From Bacteroidota bacterium (GTDB lineage: Bacteria; Bacteroidota; Bacteroidia; AKYH767-A; OLB10): a DNA stretch of 64,000 nucleotides. Below the pieces are notes generated by a model that worked only from the letters and a program-made list of their open reading frames with translations, searched no databases and was not told the DNA's origin. The first letter of the stretch is position 1, and every line of letters starts with the position of its first letter. The DNA lies in contig JADKFV010000002.1 in the NCBI GenBank assembly GCA_016717325.1, forward strand, positions 248,001-312,000, in the 5' to 3' direction. A program made the position numbers and the translations under genes. Positions 27,753 through 38,600 of this stretch are shown here, piece by piece.

Positions 27753-30209
27753 CTACCTCATCAACCGAAACATTTCACAGGTCTTAATTTTCTTTTGACT
27801 GCAAGGAGAGTAATAGGTGAGGGTGTATGCATACATTCCTTCGGGGGCGGGTTGGTCGAGGAAAGTGCCATCCCAGCCTGCAAGCGGGTCAGCAGTTTCA
27901 AAAACCATGTGGCCATAACGGTCGAAAATACGGAACAAATATTTTTCTAAATAATCTGTTGCCGGTTTATATAACTCGTTGGTGGCATCATCGTTTGGTG
28001 TAAATGCATTGGGCACAAAAACTTCTGTACTCGAGTATTCTTCTATTTGTATGGTATCGGTTTCGGCACAGGCGCTGTCTTTTGCCACTACCCAATAAGT
28101 GCCTGCTGTATTGATGTTGAAAGTAGATTTTGTGCTGCCATCGCTCCATTTGAATTTGTAAGTGGTATCGAAAGCAAAGGGTATACTACTACCGTTACAC
28201 ACAAAAGTATCGGTACCCAATTCGATATTAAGAAAACGATAATTGATATTTATAGAATCAATAATAAGGCAACTGGCATCGGTTACTTCTACAAAATAAT
28301 TTCCCGCTGCAGTTATAGTAATTTGTTGTGTGGCCTCGCCCGTGCTCCAGTTGTAGGTTAGTCCAGGGTTGCCCGCATCGAGTGTGAGGGTTTCATTTTT
28401 GCATAGTGTAGTATCGTTTCCTATATCAACATTAAATCCATTTATAAAAATCACTTTAATAGAATCGATAAGTGTGCAATATCCATTTTGGGTAACAGTA
28501 ACCGTATACGAACCGGCAGTAGAAATAGTAAAAATTGGATTTGTACTTCCATTGCTCCATTGGTAATTTGCGGCAAGCGATGTTAAATCGAAAACCAAAC
28601 TTTGGCCGTTGCATAATGTTGTATTGTTACCAAGGTCGTATATAAAACTGTTAGGGGTTGCTATATCTATGGTATCGGAGGCCGCACAATAGTTTCCATC
28701 TACCACATTCAAAATATAAATTCCCGGTGTAGTAACCGTATAAGTCATATTTGTAGAACCATCTTGCCATAGAAATAAATTAGCATTCAATCCACCGTTT
28801 AAAATAATTGTATCGCCATTGCAAAGTGTAGTATCGTTACCAAGATTGATAATGCCGGCATAGTTTACAAAGCTTTCTTGCAGCGATAGATTATTCAAAA
28901 AATTGTTTTGTGCATTGTTTGTTCCGGCTGTTGCATTGTTGGTAGTATTGAAGCATGGAGAAATAGCTGCCAGATCATTACCGGGCAAACCCGCACTGGT
29001 ATTAGGCGACAAATTGGGCGGTACAAAACCGGGTACAATCCATATAAGCCCGCTGCCACCACCACCACCGGGGCCAAAGCATGCAGCAGTTGAAGGGTTA
29101 ACATCGCCACCTTTTCCACCTTTAGCTTCTACAACAACTATAGATGTATACGTAGGCACATCGAGCAAAATAGTGCCGGCACCGCCACCACCACCGCCAC
29201 CATCGCCAGGGCCGGCAGCAGAAGTTAATTGATCGGCACCATTTGCTTTTATGGCAAAGCCATTACCGGAAATATCAGCAGCTTTAATTATGATGATTCC
29301 GCCACCATTTGCACCGGGAGTTCCGGCACCGTCATTGGCATCGCCACAACCACCGCCACCACCGAAAAATATTTTATTTTGAAAAAAATTTGTTGCCACA
29401 CTTGCACCACCAATTCCACCTACTGCATTGGCGCAATTATCGTTTCCACCTGTACCGCCTTCTGTGTAATTGCTGCCACCGCCACCACCTGCATTGTGCT
29501 TGTTACCACCGCCACCACCAGTTCCGGATTTACCTCGCCCGGCATTTTGTGTGTTTGGTAATATGGCAATGCCTTCTCCTTTTTCGGCACCGCCTTCGTT
29601 CCATATTGCTCCTCCCTGGTTAACATCATATGCATATAAATTACTGCCGGTGCCACAGTTATTATCAGGATTATTGGTTGCGCTTCCACCACGAAAACCT
29701 GCACCGCTTACATCAATATTTGAAGCCAGCGAAAGCGTATTGTCTACTTCAAAAACTACCACACCACCGGTTGCGCCATTCCAAGGTGGACTGGTTACAA
29801 GGCCGGTAACGTTGGCACTGGTGTAATGTGGCACCTTTATTATTTGTACTTTGCCCGCAGCATCGTACTGTTTTTTTAATGATCGCTTGAGTGAAATATT
29901 GTTGCCATTTACAATTGCAATATTTGCAAATTCGTAGTTTCCACAATTGGCCATGTTGGTAATGTTGCCAAAGTTAGCTGTTTGGGTAGTATCGATAATA
30001 GCACCTTGCATTTGTATAATAAGTACACGGTCGTTAGGAAAAAAGCCCGCAGTGGATGCTACAGTGATGGTATTGCATGTAACACTGGTAGCCTCAACAT
30101 AAGTATTTACAATGCCCGAAATATTTGTTTGTGCAAAACAAAACTGCAGATTAAGATTAATAACTGCACATATTGAAAGTAATTTATAGAATGAGGGGAA
30201 AAATTTCAT
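27753..30209 (-). CDS. Glycine-rich secreted protein with type B (gliding-motility-associated) C-terminal domain
   Basis: Intact 818-aa surface protein. It has a signal peptide (LLSICAVINLNLQFCFAQ). Residues about 30-170 form a β-rich part. Residues 170-400 are extremely Gly-rich (GKSGTGGGGGNKHNAGGGGG, GDGGGGGGGAGTILL). Four Ig-like modules then repeat LGNDTTLCNG...YQWSNGSTNPIFTISTAGSYTVTV about every 80-85 residues (about 460-720). The CHU_C / type B sorting domain closes it: FVPNAFTPNDDATNELYKP, YLFRIFDRYGHMVFETADPLAGWDG, PEGMYAYTLTYY. Type B cargo usually needs a PorP/SprF partner; one is encoded 29 kb away. The Gly-rich part resembles Gly-rich surface proteins in which PGII-type bundles have been proposed; function unknown. 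Confidence 0.85.
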   Translation of the reverse strand: MKFFPSFYKLLSICAVINLNLQFCFAQTNISGIVNTYVEATSVTCNTITVASTAGFFPNDRVLIIQMQGAIIDTTQTANFGNITNMANCGNYEFANIAIVNGNNISLKRSLKKQYDAAGKVQIIKVPHYTSANVTGLVTSPPWNGATGGVVVFEVDNTLSLASNIDVSGAGFRGGSATNNPDNNCGTGSNLYAYDVNQGGAIWNEGGAEKGEGIAILPNTQNAGRGKSGTGGGGGNKHNAGGGGGSNYTEGGTGGNDNCANAVGGIGGASVATNFFQNKIFFGGGGGCGDANDGAGTPGANGGGIIIIKAADISGNGFAIKANGADQLTSAAGPGDGGGGGGGAGTILLDVPTYTSIVVVEAKGGKGGDVNPSTAACFGPGGGGGSGLIWIVPGFVPPNLSPNTSAGLPGNDLAAISPCFNTTNNATAGTNNAQNNFLNNLSLQESFVNYAGIINLGNDTTLCNGDTIILNGGLNANLFLWQDGSTNMTYTVTTPGIYILNVVDGNYCAASDTIDIATPNSFIYDLGNNTTLCNGQSLVFDLTSLAANYQWSNGSTNPIFTISTAGSYTVTVTQNGYCTLIDSIKVIFINGFNVDIGNDTTLCKNETLTLDAGNPGLTYNWSTGEATQQITITAAGNYFVEVTDASCLIIDSININYRFLNIELGTDTFVCNGSSIPFAFDTTYKFKWSDGSTKSTFNINTAGTYWVVAKDSACAETDTIQIEEYSSTEVFVPNAFTPNDDATNELYKPATDYLEKYLFRIFDRYGHMVFETADPLAGWDGTFLDQPAPEGMYAYTLTYYSPCSQKKIKTCEMFRLMR

Positions 30210-30334
30210 CCGGCAAATGTGTAAACTTTTTGAAGGATTTGAACAAGCACAGGTTTAAGTTTTCAATTGCTATTTGTTGAAAGTGTAAGTTTAAACATAA
30301 AAGGCATTTGAGAAAATTACACCCTTCAAATCAA

Positions 30335-30859
30335 TTAACTTATGGGAGCGTAATCGTCCATTTTTTCTTTTTTCAAAATGGCAGCAACTATGAGTGAGTA
30401 TATAGCAGCAAACGCTAAACCCCCAAGAGTGCTTTTATAATCGAAAGTACTGATTGATTCTTTCTTTTTTAAAATATCGTTTACCTGTTGTTCAATTTTA
30501 TCGGCCGGAACCTGATATTCCGCAAGCTTTGTTGCCAACATCTCAGCAAGCTTGTCGAAAAATTCGGGCTCTACAAAATTGTAATGAATGTAGGAATAAA
30601 TGCTGCTGATAAAAAAACCAACAAAAAGGCAAACAAAGCCATTTACAAAAGCTGATTTCAAAGTGATGGCACCGCCATTTGCAGCACGTTCTTCTTTCAC
30701 CGACATTACAGCAACCACACCAAAAACAACCATCATGAGCAACCCCGAAATTGCTGCACCCAACATGCTCGATAAATTGAGACCTGTTACATAAAATAAA
30801 ACAGTGATAACAACGGCACTAAGGCCACCTATGATTCCAAACTTTACTGAGTGCTTCAT
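30335..30859 (-). CDS. DUF4199 membrane protein
   Basis: Protein of 174 aa with four hydrophobic segments (GIIGGLSAVVITVLFYVTGL; MLGAAISGLLMMVVFGVVAVMSV; AFVNGFVCLFVGFFISSIYSYI; TLGGLAFAAIYSLIVAAI) and a charged helical loop before the last one. The arrangement and the GG..LK.AF.NGF motif fit DUF4199, a Bacteroidota family of unknown function. Monocistronic, with a TAnnTTTG box about 30 nt upstream. Confidence 0.8.
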   Translation of the reverse strand: MKHSVKFGIIGGLSAVVITVLFYVTGLNLSSMLGAAISGLLMMVVFGVVAVMSVKEERAANGGAITLKSAFVNGFVCLFVGFFISSIYSYIHYNFVEPEFFDKLAEMLATKLAEYQVPADKIEQQVNDILKKKESISTFDYKSTLGGLAFAAIYSLIVAAILKKEKMDDYAPIS

Positions 30860-30887
30860 TTATATTTTTATTAAGTGGTTATTGACG

Positions 30888-30895
30888 CAAATGTA
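30888..30895 (-). promoter_or_regulatory. -7 box TACATTTG upstream of the DUF4199 gene
   Basis: The minus strand reads TACATTTG 29-36 nt before the ATG, matching TAnnTTTG. Confidence 0.5.
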
Positions 30896-31142
30896 AAATA
30901 AATTTGGCTTTATAAGATGTGGAGTAAAATTTCCAATTATAGAATGAACATGCATAGACATGATGTTAATGATGGGTTTTAAGGGGAATCAGGTTAGAAT
31001 ATTTAAAGTGCAATTAAAAAAGTTTTTGTTTGCGGGGTTGAAAATATAGTGCACCAAAGTAGTGAAAGTATAAGGTTTGAGGAGCATTAAGGTCATGGTT
31101 CAAAACAATAAAGGTGAAAACATTTCGTTTTATTAATAATTT
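30896..31142. other. Divergent intergenic region, no gene seen
   Basis: AT-rich region between the DUF4199 gene and the Wzz-like gene; it carries the predicted -7 boxes of both at its edges and no coding signal. Confidence 0.5.
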
Positions 31143-31150
31143 TACCTTTG
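31143..31150 (+). promoter_or_regulatory. -7 box TACCTTTG upstream of the Wzz-like gene
   Basis: TACCTTTG matches TAnnTTTG and is followed by a C-run (GCCCCCC), 31 nt before the ATG at 31181. Upstream at about 31123 is TTTCG, a weak -33 candidate. Confidence 0.55.
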
Positions 31151-31180
31151 CCCCCCTCATTTTTTAAAATAATATATTTG

Positions 31181-32151
31181 ATGGATACTTCGCAACAGAT
31201 AGATTCAACACGGTTGGACCTTGTAGCATTAATAAAAATATTTCGCAAATGGAAAAAGCATTTGCTAATAACTGGCATTGTTGCCATTGTATTAGGGTTT
31301 GTAATTACTATGCCATTTATAATGCCACCACAATTCGAATCAACGGTGATACTTTACCCCAGTAACCTTATACCTTATTCAACCGAAAGTCCTACTGAAA
31401 CTATGTTGCAGTTACTGGAGTCCGATGATATAAAAGACAGGCTCATTAATACTTTCGATTTGTACAATCATTATCGAATAGATACAACGGCAAAGTTTCC
31501 CCGCACAAAAATGTATAACCTGCTTAACGATCAAATTTTTATTACACGTACGGCCTTCGAGTCGGTAGAGATTTCGGTGCTTGACGAAGATCCCAAAGTT
31601 GCAGCACACATGTGCGATACTATTGTATCCTACCTCGATTGGAAAGCAAGATCGTTGCAACGATTGAAAACAAAAGAGGTATTAACCATTTTCGAAAATC
31701 AAACAAAGTCCAAAAAACTCGAAATAGATTCTCTCGAATTAAGATTGATGGATATACGCGCCAATTACGGTATACTTGATTTTAAAACGCAATCGAAAGA
31801 AATTTCCAAGCTATGTATAAAGGTGGAATTGTAAATAAAAATGTAGCCGATGATTTTAATAATTTAAAATTGAAGGGGGTAGAGGCAGAGGCACTTGATA
31901 GCAAATTAAAAGCTGCCCGGTTATTATACAATGAATACAAAACTTCTTTCGAAAAAGCCAAGAGCGATTTTGCAAAAGTACTTACCTATTCTAATTATGT
32001 AACAAAACCTTTGCCTGCTGAGAATAAGGCAAAACCAAAGCGCACTGTATTTATGATTTCACTTTTATTGGCAGTTTTGTTTTTAGCTTTTTTGGTAATT
32101 CTGGTTATTGAAAACTATAACACCAACATAAAGCCCCGCTTGAATAATTAA
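31181..32151 (+). CDS. Wzz-type polysaccharide chain-length determinant, one frameshift
   Basis: Inner-membrane protein predicted to control polysaccharide chain length. Starting at ATG 31181, the first frame has an N-terminal membrane segment (HLLITGIVAIVLGFVITMPFIM) and the Wzz periplasmic start PPQFESTVILYPS, then a coiled-coil-rich stretch. It ends at 31834; a second frame continues with YKGGIVNKNVADDFNNLKLK, more coiled coil and the second membrane segment (VFMISLLLAVLFLAFLVILVIENY). One missing base just before 31813 (SK followed by AMYKGG) joins them into about 323 aa with the expected TM-periplasm-TM layout. The O-antigen ligase gene follows 12 nt later, supporting a surface polysaccharide role. 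Confidence 0.8.
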
Positions 32152-32162
32152 ACAATTTGTAA

Positions 32163-33602
32163 TTGATAACCACTTTAAGCCGTAATATTTATTATTCTAT
32201 TGTTGCCACATTTATGGCACTTAGTGCTGTTGCCATTGCGCTTGGTTATTGGTACTTCCTGTTGTTGCCGGCAGTTGTTCTCATTGCGGTGCTTGGTATT
32301 TTTCGGTTAGATATTTTATTCTATTTAAGTGTGGCCATTATTCCACTTTCCATAAACCTGAGTGAAACCGATTTTGGATTTGGGTTTAGTATGCCCAGCG
32401 AACCTATTATTTTTGGATTGATGTTATTGATAGTGATAAAGCTTTTGTTGCACAATACCATGGATAAAAGGTTTATTAAGCATCCGGTGAGTATCATCAT
32501 TATTTTTTACCTGGGGTGGATGTTTTTAACTTCGGCTACCAGCCATTTGCCCATAGTATCTTTCAAGTATACTCTCGCGCGATTTACATTTATCATGGTC
32601 TTCTTTTATTTCGCATCGGAGTTGTTTTTCAAATTAAAAAACATCACAAAATTTGTAGCCGCATATTTAATATTGTTTTGTGTGGTGATTATTTACACTA
32701 CGTTGAATCATGCTGCGGCACATTTTACCGAAAAGGCCGCACATAATTCTATGACACCTTTTTACAACGACCACACAGCTTATGCCGTTTTGGTAGCAAT
32801 GTTTATTCCTGTTTGTATTGTTATGATTATTGGAAAAGGGTTTTCAATTATTTCGCGACAATGGAGTTTTGTAGCATTGGTGCTTTTAATAACCGCATTG
32901 TTACTTTCATATACCCGTGCCGCCTGGGTTGGTATTGCTGCCGCAATAGCTTGTAGTTTGATTTTTATTTTTCGCATAAGCACACAACTTATTTCTATTT
33001 CTGCTATTGTAGCCGCATTATTTTTACTGGTGAATGTAAATACCATTATCCTCAATTTCGAAACAAACAGAGAGCAATCATCAACCGATGTTGGGGCTCA
33101 TTTGCAATCTATTACAAATATAAAAACAGACCCTTCGAATGTGGAACGCATAAACCGATGGAGTTGTGCATGGCGTATGTTTCTTAAGCGGCCAATTACC
33201 GGATGGGGCCCCGGCACCTATCAATTTGTTTACGGGCCGTTTCAACTTCAAAAAGAAAAAACTGTAATAAGTACTCTTGCGGGTAACAGGGGAAATGCGC
33301 ACAGCGAATATCTTGGGCCACTATCCGAACAAGGTGTACCGGGTACTTTGTTGTTTGTGTTGCTCGCGCTTGCAACTTTGATTACAGCATCTCGTGTTTT
33401 TATTTACGGCAACAATGGTAATGTAAAAATTATTGCTGCCGGTCTAATTTTGGGGTTAATAACTTATTGGGTGCATGGTTTTTTAAATAATTTTCTTGAT
33501 ACTGAAAAAGCGGCAGTACCATTTTTTGGTTTCATTGCCGCCATTGTTTCACTCGATGTTTTTCATACCAAACCAAAGAATGAGGTTGTTACTCAGCTTT
33601 GA
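32163..33602 (+). CDS. O-antigen ligase / Wzy-like polymerase family membrane protein
   Basis: Polytopic membrane protein of 479 aa with about 11 hydrophobic segments and a large periplasmic loop (about 300-390) carrying the Wzy_C signature: NRWSCAWRMFLKRPITGWGPG and the conserved His in GNAHSEYLGPLSEQGVPG. Such proteins ligate O-antigen or other undecaprenyl-linked glycans, or polymerise them; which one applies cannot be told. The only possible start near the beginning is TTG at 32163, directly after an in-frame stop; the first ATG is at 32214. Co-transcribed with the Wzz-like gene. Its 3' end overlaps convergent lpxD by 10 nt. Confidence 0.85.
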   Translation: MITTLSRNIYYSIVATFMALSAVAIALGYWYFLLLPAVVLIAVLGIFRLDILFYLSVAIIPLSINLSETDFGFGFSMPSEPIIFGLMLLIVIKLLLHNTMDKRFIKHPVSIIIIFYLGWMFLTSATSHLPIVSFKYTLARFTFIMVFFYFASELFFKLKNITKFVAAYLILFCVVIIYTTLNHAAAHFTEKAAHNSMTPFYNDHTAYAVLVAMFIPVCIVMIIGKGFSIISRQWSFVALVLLITALLLSYTRAAWVGIAAAIACSLIFIFRISTQLISISAIVAALFLLVNVNTIILNFETNREQSSTDVGAHLQSITNIKTDPSNVERINRWSCAWRMFLKRPITGWGPGTYQFVYGPFQLQKEKTVISTLAGNRGNAHSEYLGPLSEQGVPGTLLFVLLALATLITASRVFIYGNNGNVKIIAAGLILGLITYWVHGFLNNFLDTEKAAVPFFGFIAAIVSLDVFHTKPKNEVVTQL

Positions 33603-34522
33603 TTTTTAAATAAATCGGGCAGGCGTTTTATCATTACAAGTTCTTTCATTTTTTCGCGTGCATCAACTGCGGGGCTGCCAAATACTTTACTGCCCGGAGC
33701 GGTGCTTTTTCCTACTCCCGACTGTGCTAATATCTCCGTGCCTTTGCCAATCACTATATCTTTTTGAATGCCAACCTGTCCCCAAATAATAACATTGTCT
33801 TCTATTTTTGTTACACCGGCAACTGCCGCAAAAGCTGCAAATAAGCAATTGTTACCAACAAAAGTGTCATGACCAATATGAACGTGATCGTCCATTTTTG
33901 TTCCATCACCAATTATTGTATCGGCACTTACTCCTTTATCAATGGTGCACATTGCACCAATTTCAACATTATTGCCTAATACTACTCGACCACAACTATG
34001 CATTTTATCGTAGCCTTCGGGTTTGCGCTTAAAATAAAATGCATCGGCACCAATAACGGTATTTGCATGAATGGTAACATTATTTCCAATAACGCTGTTA
34101 TCGTATAAACATACTCCGGGATGAATGGTGCAACCACTTCCTATGGTAACATTATTGCCAACAAAAGCACTGGGAAAAATGAAAGTATCACTGCCTATCA
34201 CTGCCGAATCGCTTATCATTTTTGATGAAGCAAGGAAAGGCATAAATTTCCGGGTAAGTTTATTATAGTCATCAAAAGGAACAGGGCTTATGAGTATTGA
34301 TTTTCCTGCAGGTACTTCTACCTCCTTATTTATCAAAATAATTGTAGCGGCCGATTGTAATGCTTTGTCATAATATTTGGGATGATCGACAAAAGTAAGG
34401 TCGCCCTTTTCTACGCAATGAATTTCGTTTATGCCTTCTATAGTTTGCTCGCCATTACCTGCATAGGTAATGTTTAACAATGTTGCAGCATCGGCCACAG
34501 TAAAGAGCGATTTTAATTTCAT
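33593..34522 (-). CDS. lpxD: UDP-3-O-acylglucosamine N-acyltransferase (LpxD-type)
   Basis: Adds the second, N-linked acyl chain in lipid A biosynthesis. The 309 aa have the N-terminal uridine-binding domain (IEGINEIHCVEKGDLTFVDHPKYYDKAL, about 28-60) and a left-handed β-helix of hexapeptide repeats (about 105-260: VIGSDTFIFPSAFVGNNVTIG). The catalytic-region motif DDHVHIGHDTFVGNN includes the His expected in LpxD. It is somewhat shorter than classical LpxD (about 340 aa), mostly at the C-terminus, so a second LpxD-like paralogue acting on surface polysaccharide precursors is possible. The minus-strand gene meets the O-antigen ligase gene tail to tail. Confidence 0.85.
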   Translation of the reverse strand: MKLKSLFTVADAATLLNITYAGNGEQTIEGINEIHCVEKGDLTFVDHPKYYDKALQSAATIILINKEVEVPAGKSILISPVPFDDYNKLTRKFMPFLASSKMISDSAVIGSDTFIFPSAFVGNNVTIGSGCTIHPGVCLYDNSVIGNNVTIHANTVIGADAFYFKRKPEGYDKMHSCGRVVLGNNVEIGAMCTIDKGVSADTIIGDGTKMDDHVHIGHDTFVGNNCLFAAFAAVAGVTKIEDNVIIWGQVGIQKDIVIGKGTEILAQSGVGKSTAPGSKVFGSPAVDAREKMKELVMIKRLPDLFKNQS

Positions 34523-34584
34523 GTTTGTTTAAATAAAATGTGTTTTGTTTTTTGAAATGGTTGGAAAGTATTGTAACGTTTTAC

Positions 34585-34875
34585 CTACTCTATTACAGCA
34601 GATAATCCACGGTCGAGTAGGGCGGTGCAAATGGGTTCGAGTTGAGTATAACTGCCTTCTTTAATCGAACACTTTCCATTGAAATGTATGATATGCGCAC
34701 ATTGTTCGGCTTGTACCAGATCGTGTTTACAAATTTGCACAAGACACTCAATAACCCAATCGAAAGTATTTACATCATCGTTGTATAAAACAATATGATT
34801 TTGTTCGAGCAGGTCTTCGAGTAGAAGTTCGTCTTCTTCCTGATAAGGTTTCGCAGATAATGTATACAGTTTCAT
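34585..34875 (-). CDS. clpS: ATP-dependent Clp protease adaptor ClpS
   Basis: Cytoplasmic N-recognin that delivers N-degron substrates to ClpAP-type proteases. The 96 aa contain HIVLYNDDVNTFDWVIECL, the conserved core of the substrate pocket (N-D-D), then the helical part VQAEQCAHIIHFNGKCSIKEG and LEPICTALLDRGLSAVIE, the typical C-terminus. Compact normal size. It has its own -7 box (TATATTTG) about 17 nt upstream and lies 62 nt before lpxD on the same strand. Confidence 0.92.
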   Translation of the reverse strand: MKLYTLSAKPYQEEDELLLEDLLEQNHIVLYNDDVNTFDWVIECLVQICKHDLVQAEQCAHIIHFNGKCSIKEGSYTQLEPICTALLDRGLSAVIE

Positions 34876-34891
34876 TTTAAATGCCTTTTTG

Positions 34892-34899
34892 CAAATATA
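34892..34899 (-). promoter_or_regulatory. -7 box TATATTTG upstream of clpS
   Basis: The minus strand reads TATATTTG 17-24 nt before the ATG. A TTTG lies 21 nt further upstream (complement of 34921-34924), a near-consensus -33. Confidence 0.55.
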
Positions 34900-35027
34900 G
34901 TATTTCTATAAATTACATAACAAAATATAAGTTCTAATAGCTTAATATTTCAAAAAAAAATGAGTAATATTTTTGCTGATGAGCTTAATTAGTTCTGGCT
35001 TTTCTTTTTAAGAAACTCCCGTCTTTG

Positions 35028-35429
35028 TCAAAAACAGCTCATAGTCCCTTTTTTACAACGCATTGCTACTGAATAAACTATCGAGTCGTTTATATTCATA
35101 TTGATAACATCAACAATTTTGGGCTTTTCAAATTTTTCGTTGATATATGTTTCGCATTCAGAAGGCAATTCAGATTTATCAACTTGCTTATTGTAACTTA
35201 CCAACTTACCTGTTTTATCAAATAACATAACATGGTCTTTCTTTTCGATGGTATATGTTACCTGATATTTGCCACGGTATTTTTCCCAATGCGCCTTTTT
35301 AATATCATTGTGATCGGTCTTAAAGGCTTCAATTACAGCGGCAGGCACTTCTTTTTCTTTGAGCGATTGTGCCATAATGCATGAAGCAAACAGGATGGAA
35401 ATTGCAAGCAATGTTATTTTTTTCATCAT
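35028..35429 (-). CDS. Secreted PepSY-like domain protein
   Basis: Small exported protein of 133 aa with a signal peptide (ITLLAISILFASCIMAQ), possibly a lipoprotein given ASC. The mature part (VPAAVIEAFKTDHNDIKKAHWEKYRGKYQVTY ... LFDKTGKLVSYNKQVDKSELP) follows the PepSY-like (PF11396) pattern of Bacteroidota, in which such small periplasmic proteins are common and of unknown role. Two consecutive ATGs (MMKK) make the start ambiguous by one codon. No neighbours in the same operon. Confidence 0.75.
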   Translation of the reverse strand: MMKKITLLAISILFASCIMAQSLKEKEVPAAVIEAFKTDHNDIKKAHWEKYRGKYQVTYTIEKKDHVMLFDKTGKLVSYNKQVDKSELPSECETYINEKFEKPKIVDVINMNINDSIVYSVAMRCKKGTMSCF

Positions 35430-35648
35430 ATTTTATTTTGAAACAAATCTCATTATTTTTTCTTGAGTAATGGTACTTGTTGAAAAATATTATGCATCAA
35501 TTTTTAAAATCGTTCCACAGTTTGGTTTAGAAATTTTTGAATAATTCATTAATCTTTCTAGCACGAAATTTGCTTTTTTATTTTGTGATAATCACTCATA
35601 ACTCATATATTTACTGTCGATTGAGTTTATTGTCTTTTTAGTCGTACG

Positions 35649-38600
35649 ATGAAAAAAATTGTTTTCGTTTTATTTTTTGCCTTTCTGTTTGGAAAAACCT
35701 TTTCGCAACTCACCGTTGTTGAATGGAATTTTCCCGGATTAGGTACCTCTGCGGCAAACATAGCTTCTGCAATGCCAAACAATGTGGGCAAAACTTTAAT
35801 CACTGTTGGCGGTACCGGTGCGGTGGGTTATGGAACCAATGTTGGGGCTTATACTCAATCGGCTTGGTGCAACGGTTGGGCAGCGGGCAGTGGTTTAAAA
35901 TGGTGGGAAATAGAGTTTTCTACTTTAGGTTTATACAATCTCGATGTGTCATCAAAACAAAGAAGTTCTGCAACGGGACCTCGCGATTTTAAAGTGCAAT
36001 ATAAAATTGGCTTAGGTGCCTGGACCGATTTAGTTGGAGCAACAGCAGTTACAATTGCCGATAATTTTACAGCTACTACTGCTTTTGTAAATCAAGTTTC
36101 TTTGCCGGCAGTTTGCAACAATCAGCCTTCTGTTTATTTACGATGGATAATGACTTCCAACACAAGTGTTTCGGCAGGGGTTGTAGCAGCAGCAGGCACA
36201 TCACGCATTGATGAGTTGGTGGTAAATTGCAATTCGACAGGATATTATAGGACAACAAAATCAGGAAGTTGGAAAGATAAAACCGTATGGCAATACAGTG
36301 CTGATAATGTAACCTGGGTAGCGGCAGATACTTTACCAACCTATGGTAGTAAAACCATTACTATTAAAACAGGTCACATTGTAAATATTGATACACTAAA
36401 TTATTTTACAAGAAACTGCAACCTACGTATAGATGAAGTTGTGATAGAAGCAGGCGCACAACTGAATTTAAAATACAGTCACCTTTTTATAAATGATGGT
36501 GCCGGTGTCGATTTGCAAGTTGCGGGAACATTGATGGATTCCATTCCATCATCGACCACTCATTATTTAAATTGTACATGGACAGGAGCTTGCCGGTGGA
36601 ACATGTCTGCCAATGCAACTTTTATAAAAACCCTCAACAGTGCAGCTTCACCTTATCAAACAAACTACGATTTAGGAATTTCTACAATTCCTGCTACAGC
36701 TAATTGGATTTTGCGAAAAACTTCTACCACTATTAATCCCATTATGACAACCGCCAATATGTATTATCCAAATTTTATAATGGAAAATGTTTCGGGAGTT
36801 GCTTATAATGCCAACACAGTAGGGGCAAACTTTGTAGCCGCAAGTCCTTGTATTGTAAAAGGAAATTTATTTATTAATGCATTGTCTGCATTAAATAATA
36901 TTACGGCATATGATTCAATATACTCAAACTCGCTAACCATTCAAGGCAATACCATTATAAATCAAAATGGAACACTGGTGATGCGAGGTGATAGTTTGCA
37001 TTTGCAGGGTGACTTAACAGTAAATGGAACATTAAATTATTCGGGAACACTACAACGTAAAATATTTTTCACTGGCAGCAATTCGCAGATAGTTCAAAAC
37101 GCAGCAGGTACTATAAGCATTTACAATTGCGAAATTCGCAAGGGCGCCAACGATGTTACAGTGAATAAAGATATTACCATCGATAATAATTTGAACTTTG
37201 TATCGCGAAGATTTTTTACCAATAATACGCCAAATGGATTGATGATTTTATCTGCATTGGCAACCGCAACAGGAGCGTCAAACATAAGTTTTGTCCATGG
37301 ACCATGTCGAAAAATTGGTAATACTGCTTTCACTTTTCCTATTGGCAAATCTAATTACTACAGGCAATGTAGTTTGGGTGCCGGTGGAGTAGGAGGCACT
37401 ACTGTTTTTTGGAGCGAGGACTTCAATAATGGATGTAATCAACTTTGTCTTGCATCTGCTTATGTTGGCCCAAATGGACCATGGAGCGTTACAATTAGTT
37501 CGCCAAACACAGACTGTGGACTCACCGTGTGGGATAATATTTTTTATATAAGTTGTGCCGAGAATGGCAATAACACAGGCTTATGTGGCACAGGCTGCGG
37601 AAGTGATGCAACCTTGCACGTTGGTAATGATCCCAATTCACCCAGTGCACCATTTTTTTGTCCAACAGGTGATTGTGGTGCCGCTTATGATGCAGGAGGA
37701 TATTGTGGTGATCTGGGCGGTGCATTTGGTGGTACATCTACAAAAACAGATATCAGAGCTGAGTCGCCAGTAATAAATTGTACAGGGCAATCGAGCATTA
37801 CCATTTCATTCCGATATCTCGAACAAGGTACACTAACACTTGATAATGCAACATTATGGTATTACGATGGAGCAGTATGGTCGCAACTTGTTGATATACC
37901 TAAATCTATAAATTGTGGTGGTGGTCAGGGACGATGGACACAATATTCTATTGCATTGCCGGCATCAGCGAATAATAACCCTAACGTTAAGATTGGCTTT
38001 CGTTGGGTAAATGACGACTCGGGCACCAATGCAGCCGATCCTTCTTTTGCTGTGGACAGTGTCAGGTTGTCTGTATCGGCACCCACCGATATTTTTACTG
38101 CCGAATATTTTCAAATAAACCCGCAAACATTAACACCATGTTTAAATAATTTAGATCCCAGTTTAAGTGCAATCAGTTGTAGTGAGTACTGGCAAATTGA
38201 CCGTCAGCAAGGTAGCACCGCACGCACTGTTACCCTTTCGTGGTTGAGTGCAACAAGTTGCGCAATATTTGCCACCAATGATTTAAGAGTATCGCGATGC
38301 GATGGTGCCAGTATGTGGGAAAACCGCGGCAATGGCGGTATTACAGGAGGCTTACCTGCCGGTACGATAGTTTCGGCTGCGGGCATCAACAATTTTTCGC
38401 CTTTCACTATTGCCACAGTACCTACTCCTTTGCCTATTACATTAATCAATTTAGAAGCAAATTATATTGGTAACAATGTTCATGTTATGTGGCAAACTTT
38501 AGAAGAAGAACCCAATTCAAAATTTGTGATTGAAAGATCTCAAAATGGAGCTGACTTTTTTGATATCTTAAAACTTAGCGCTATCGGTTTTCCTTCGATA

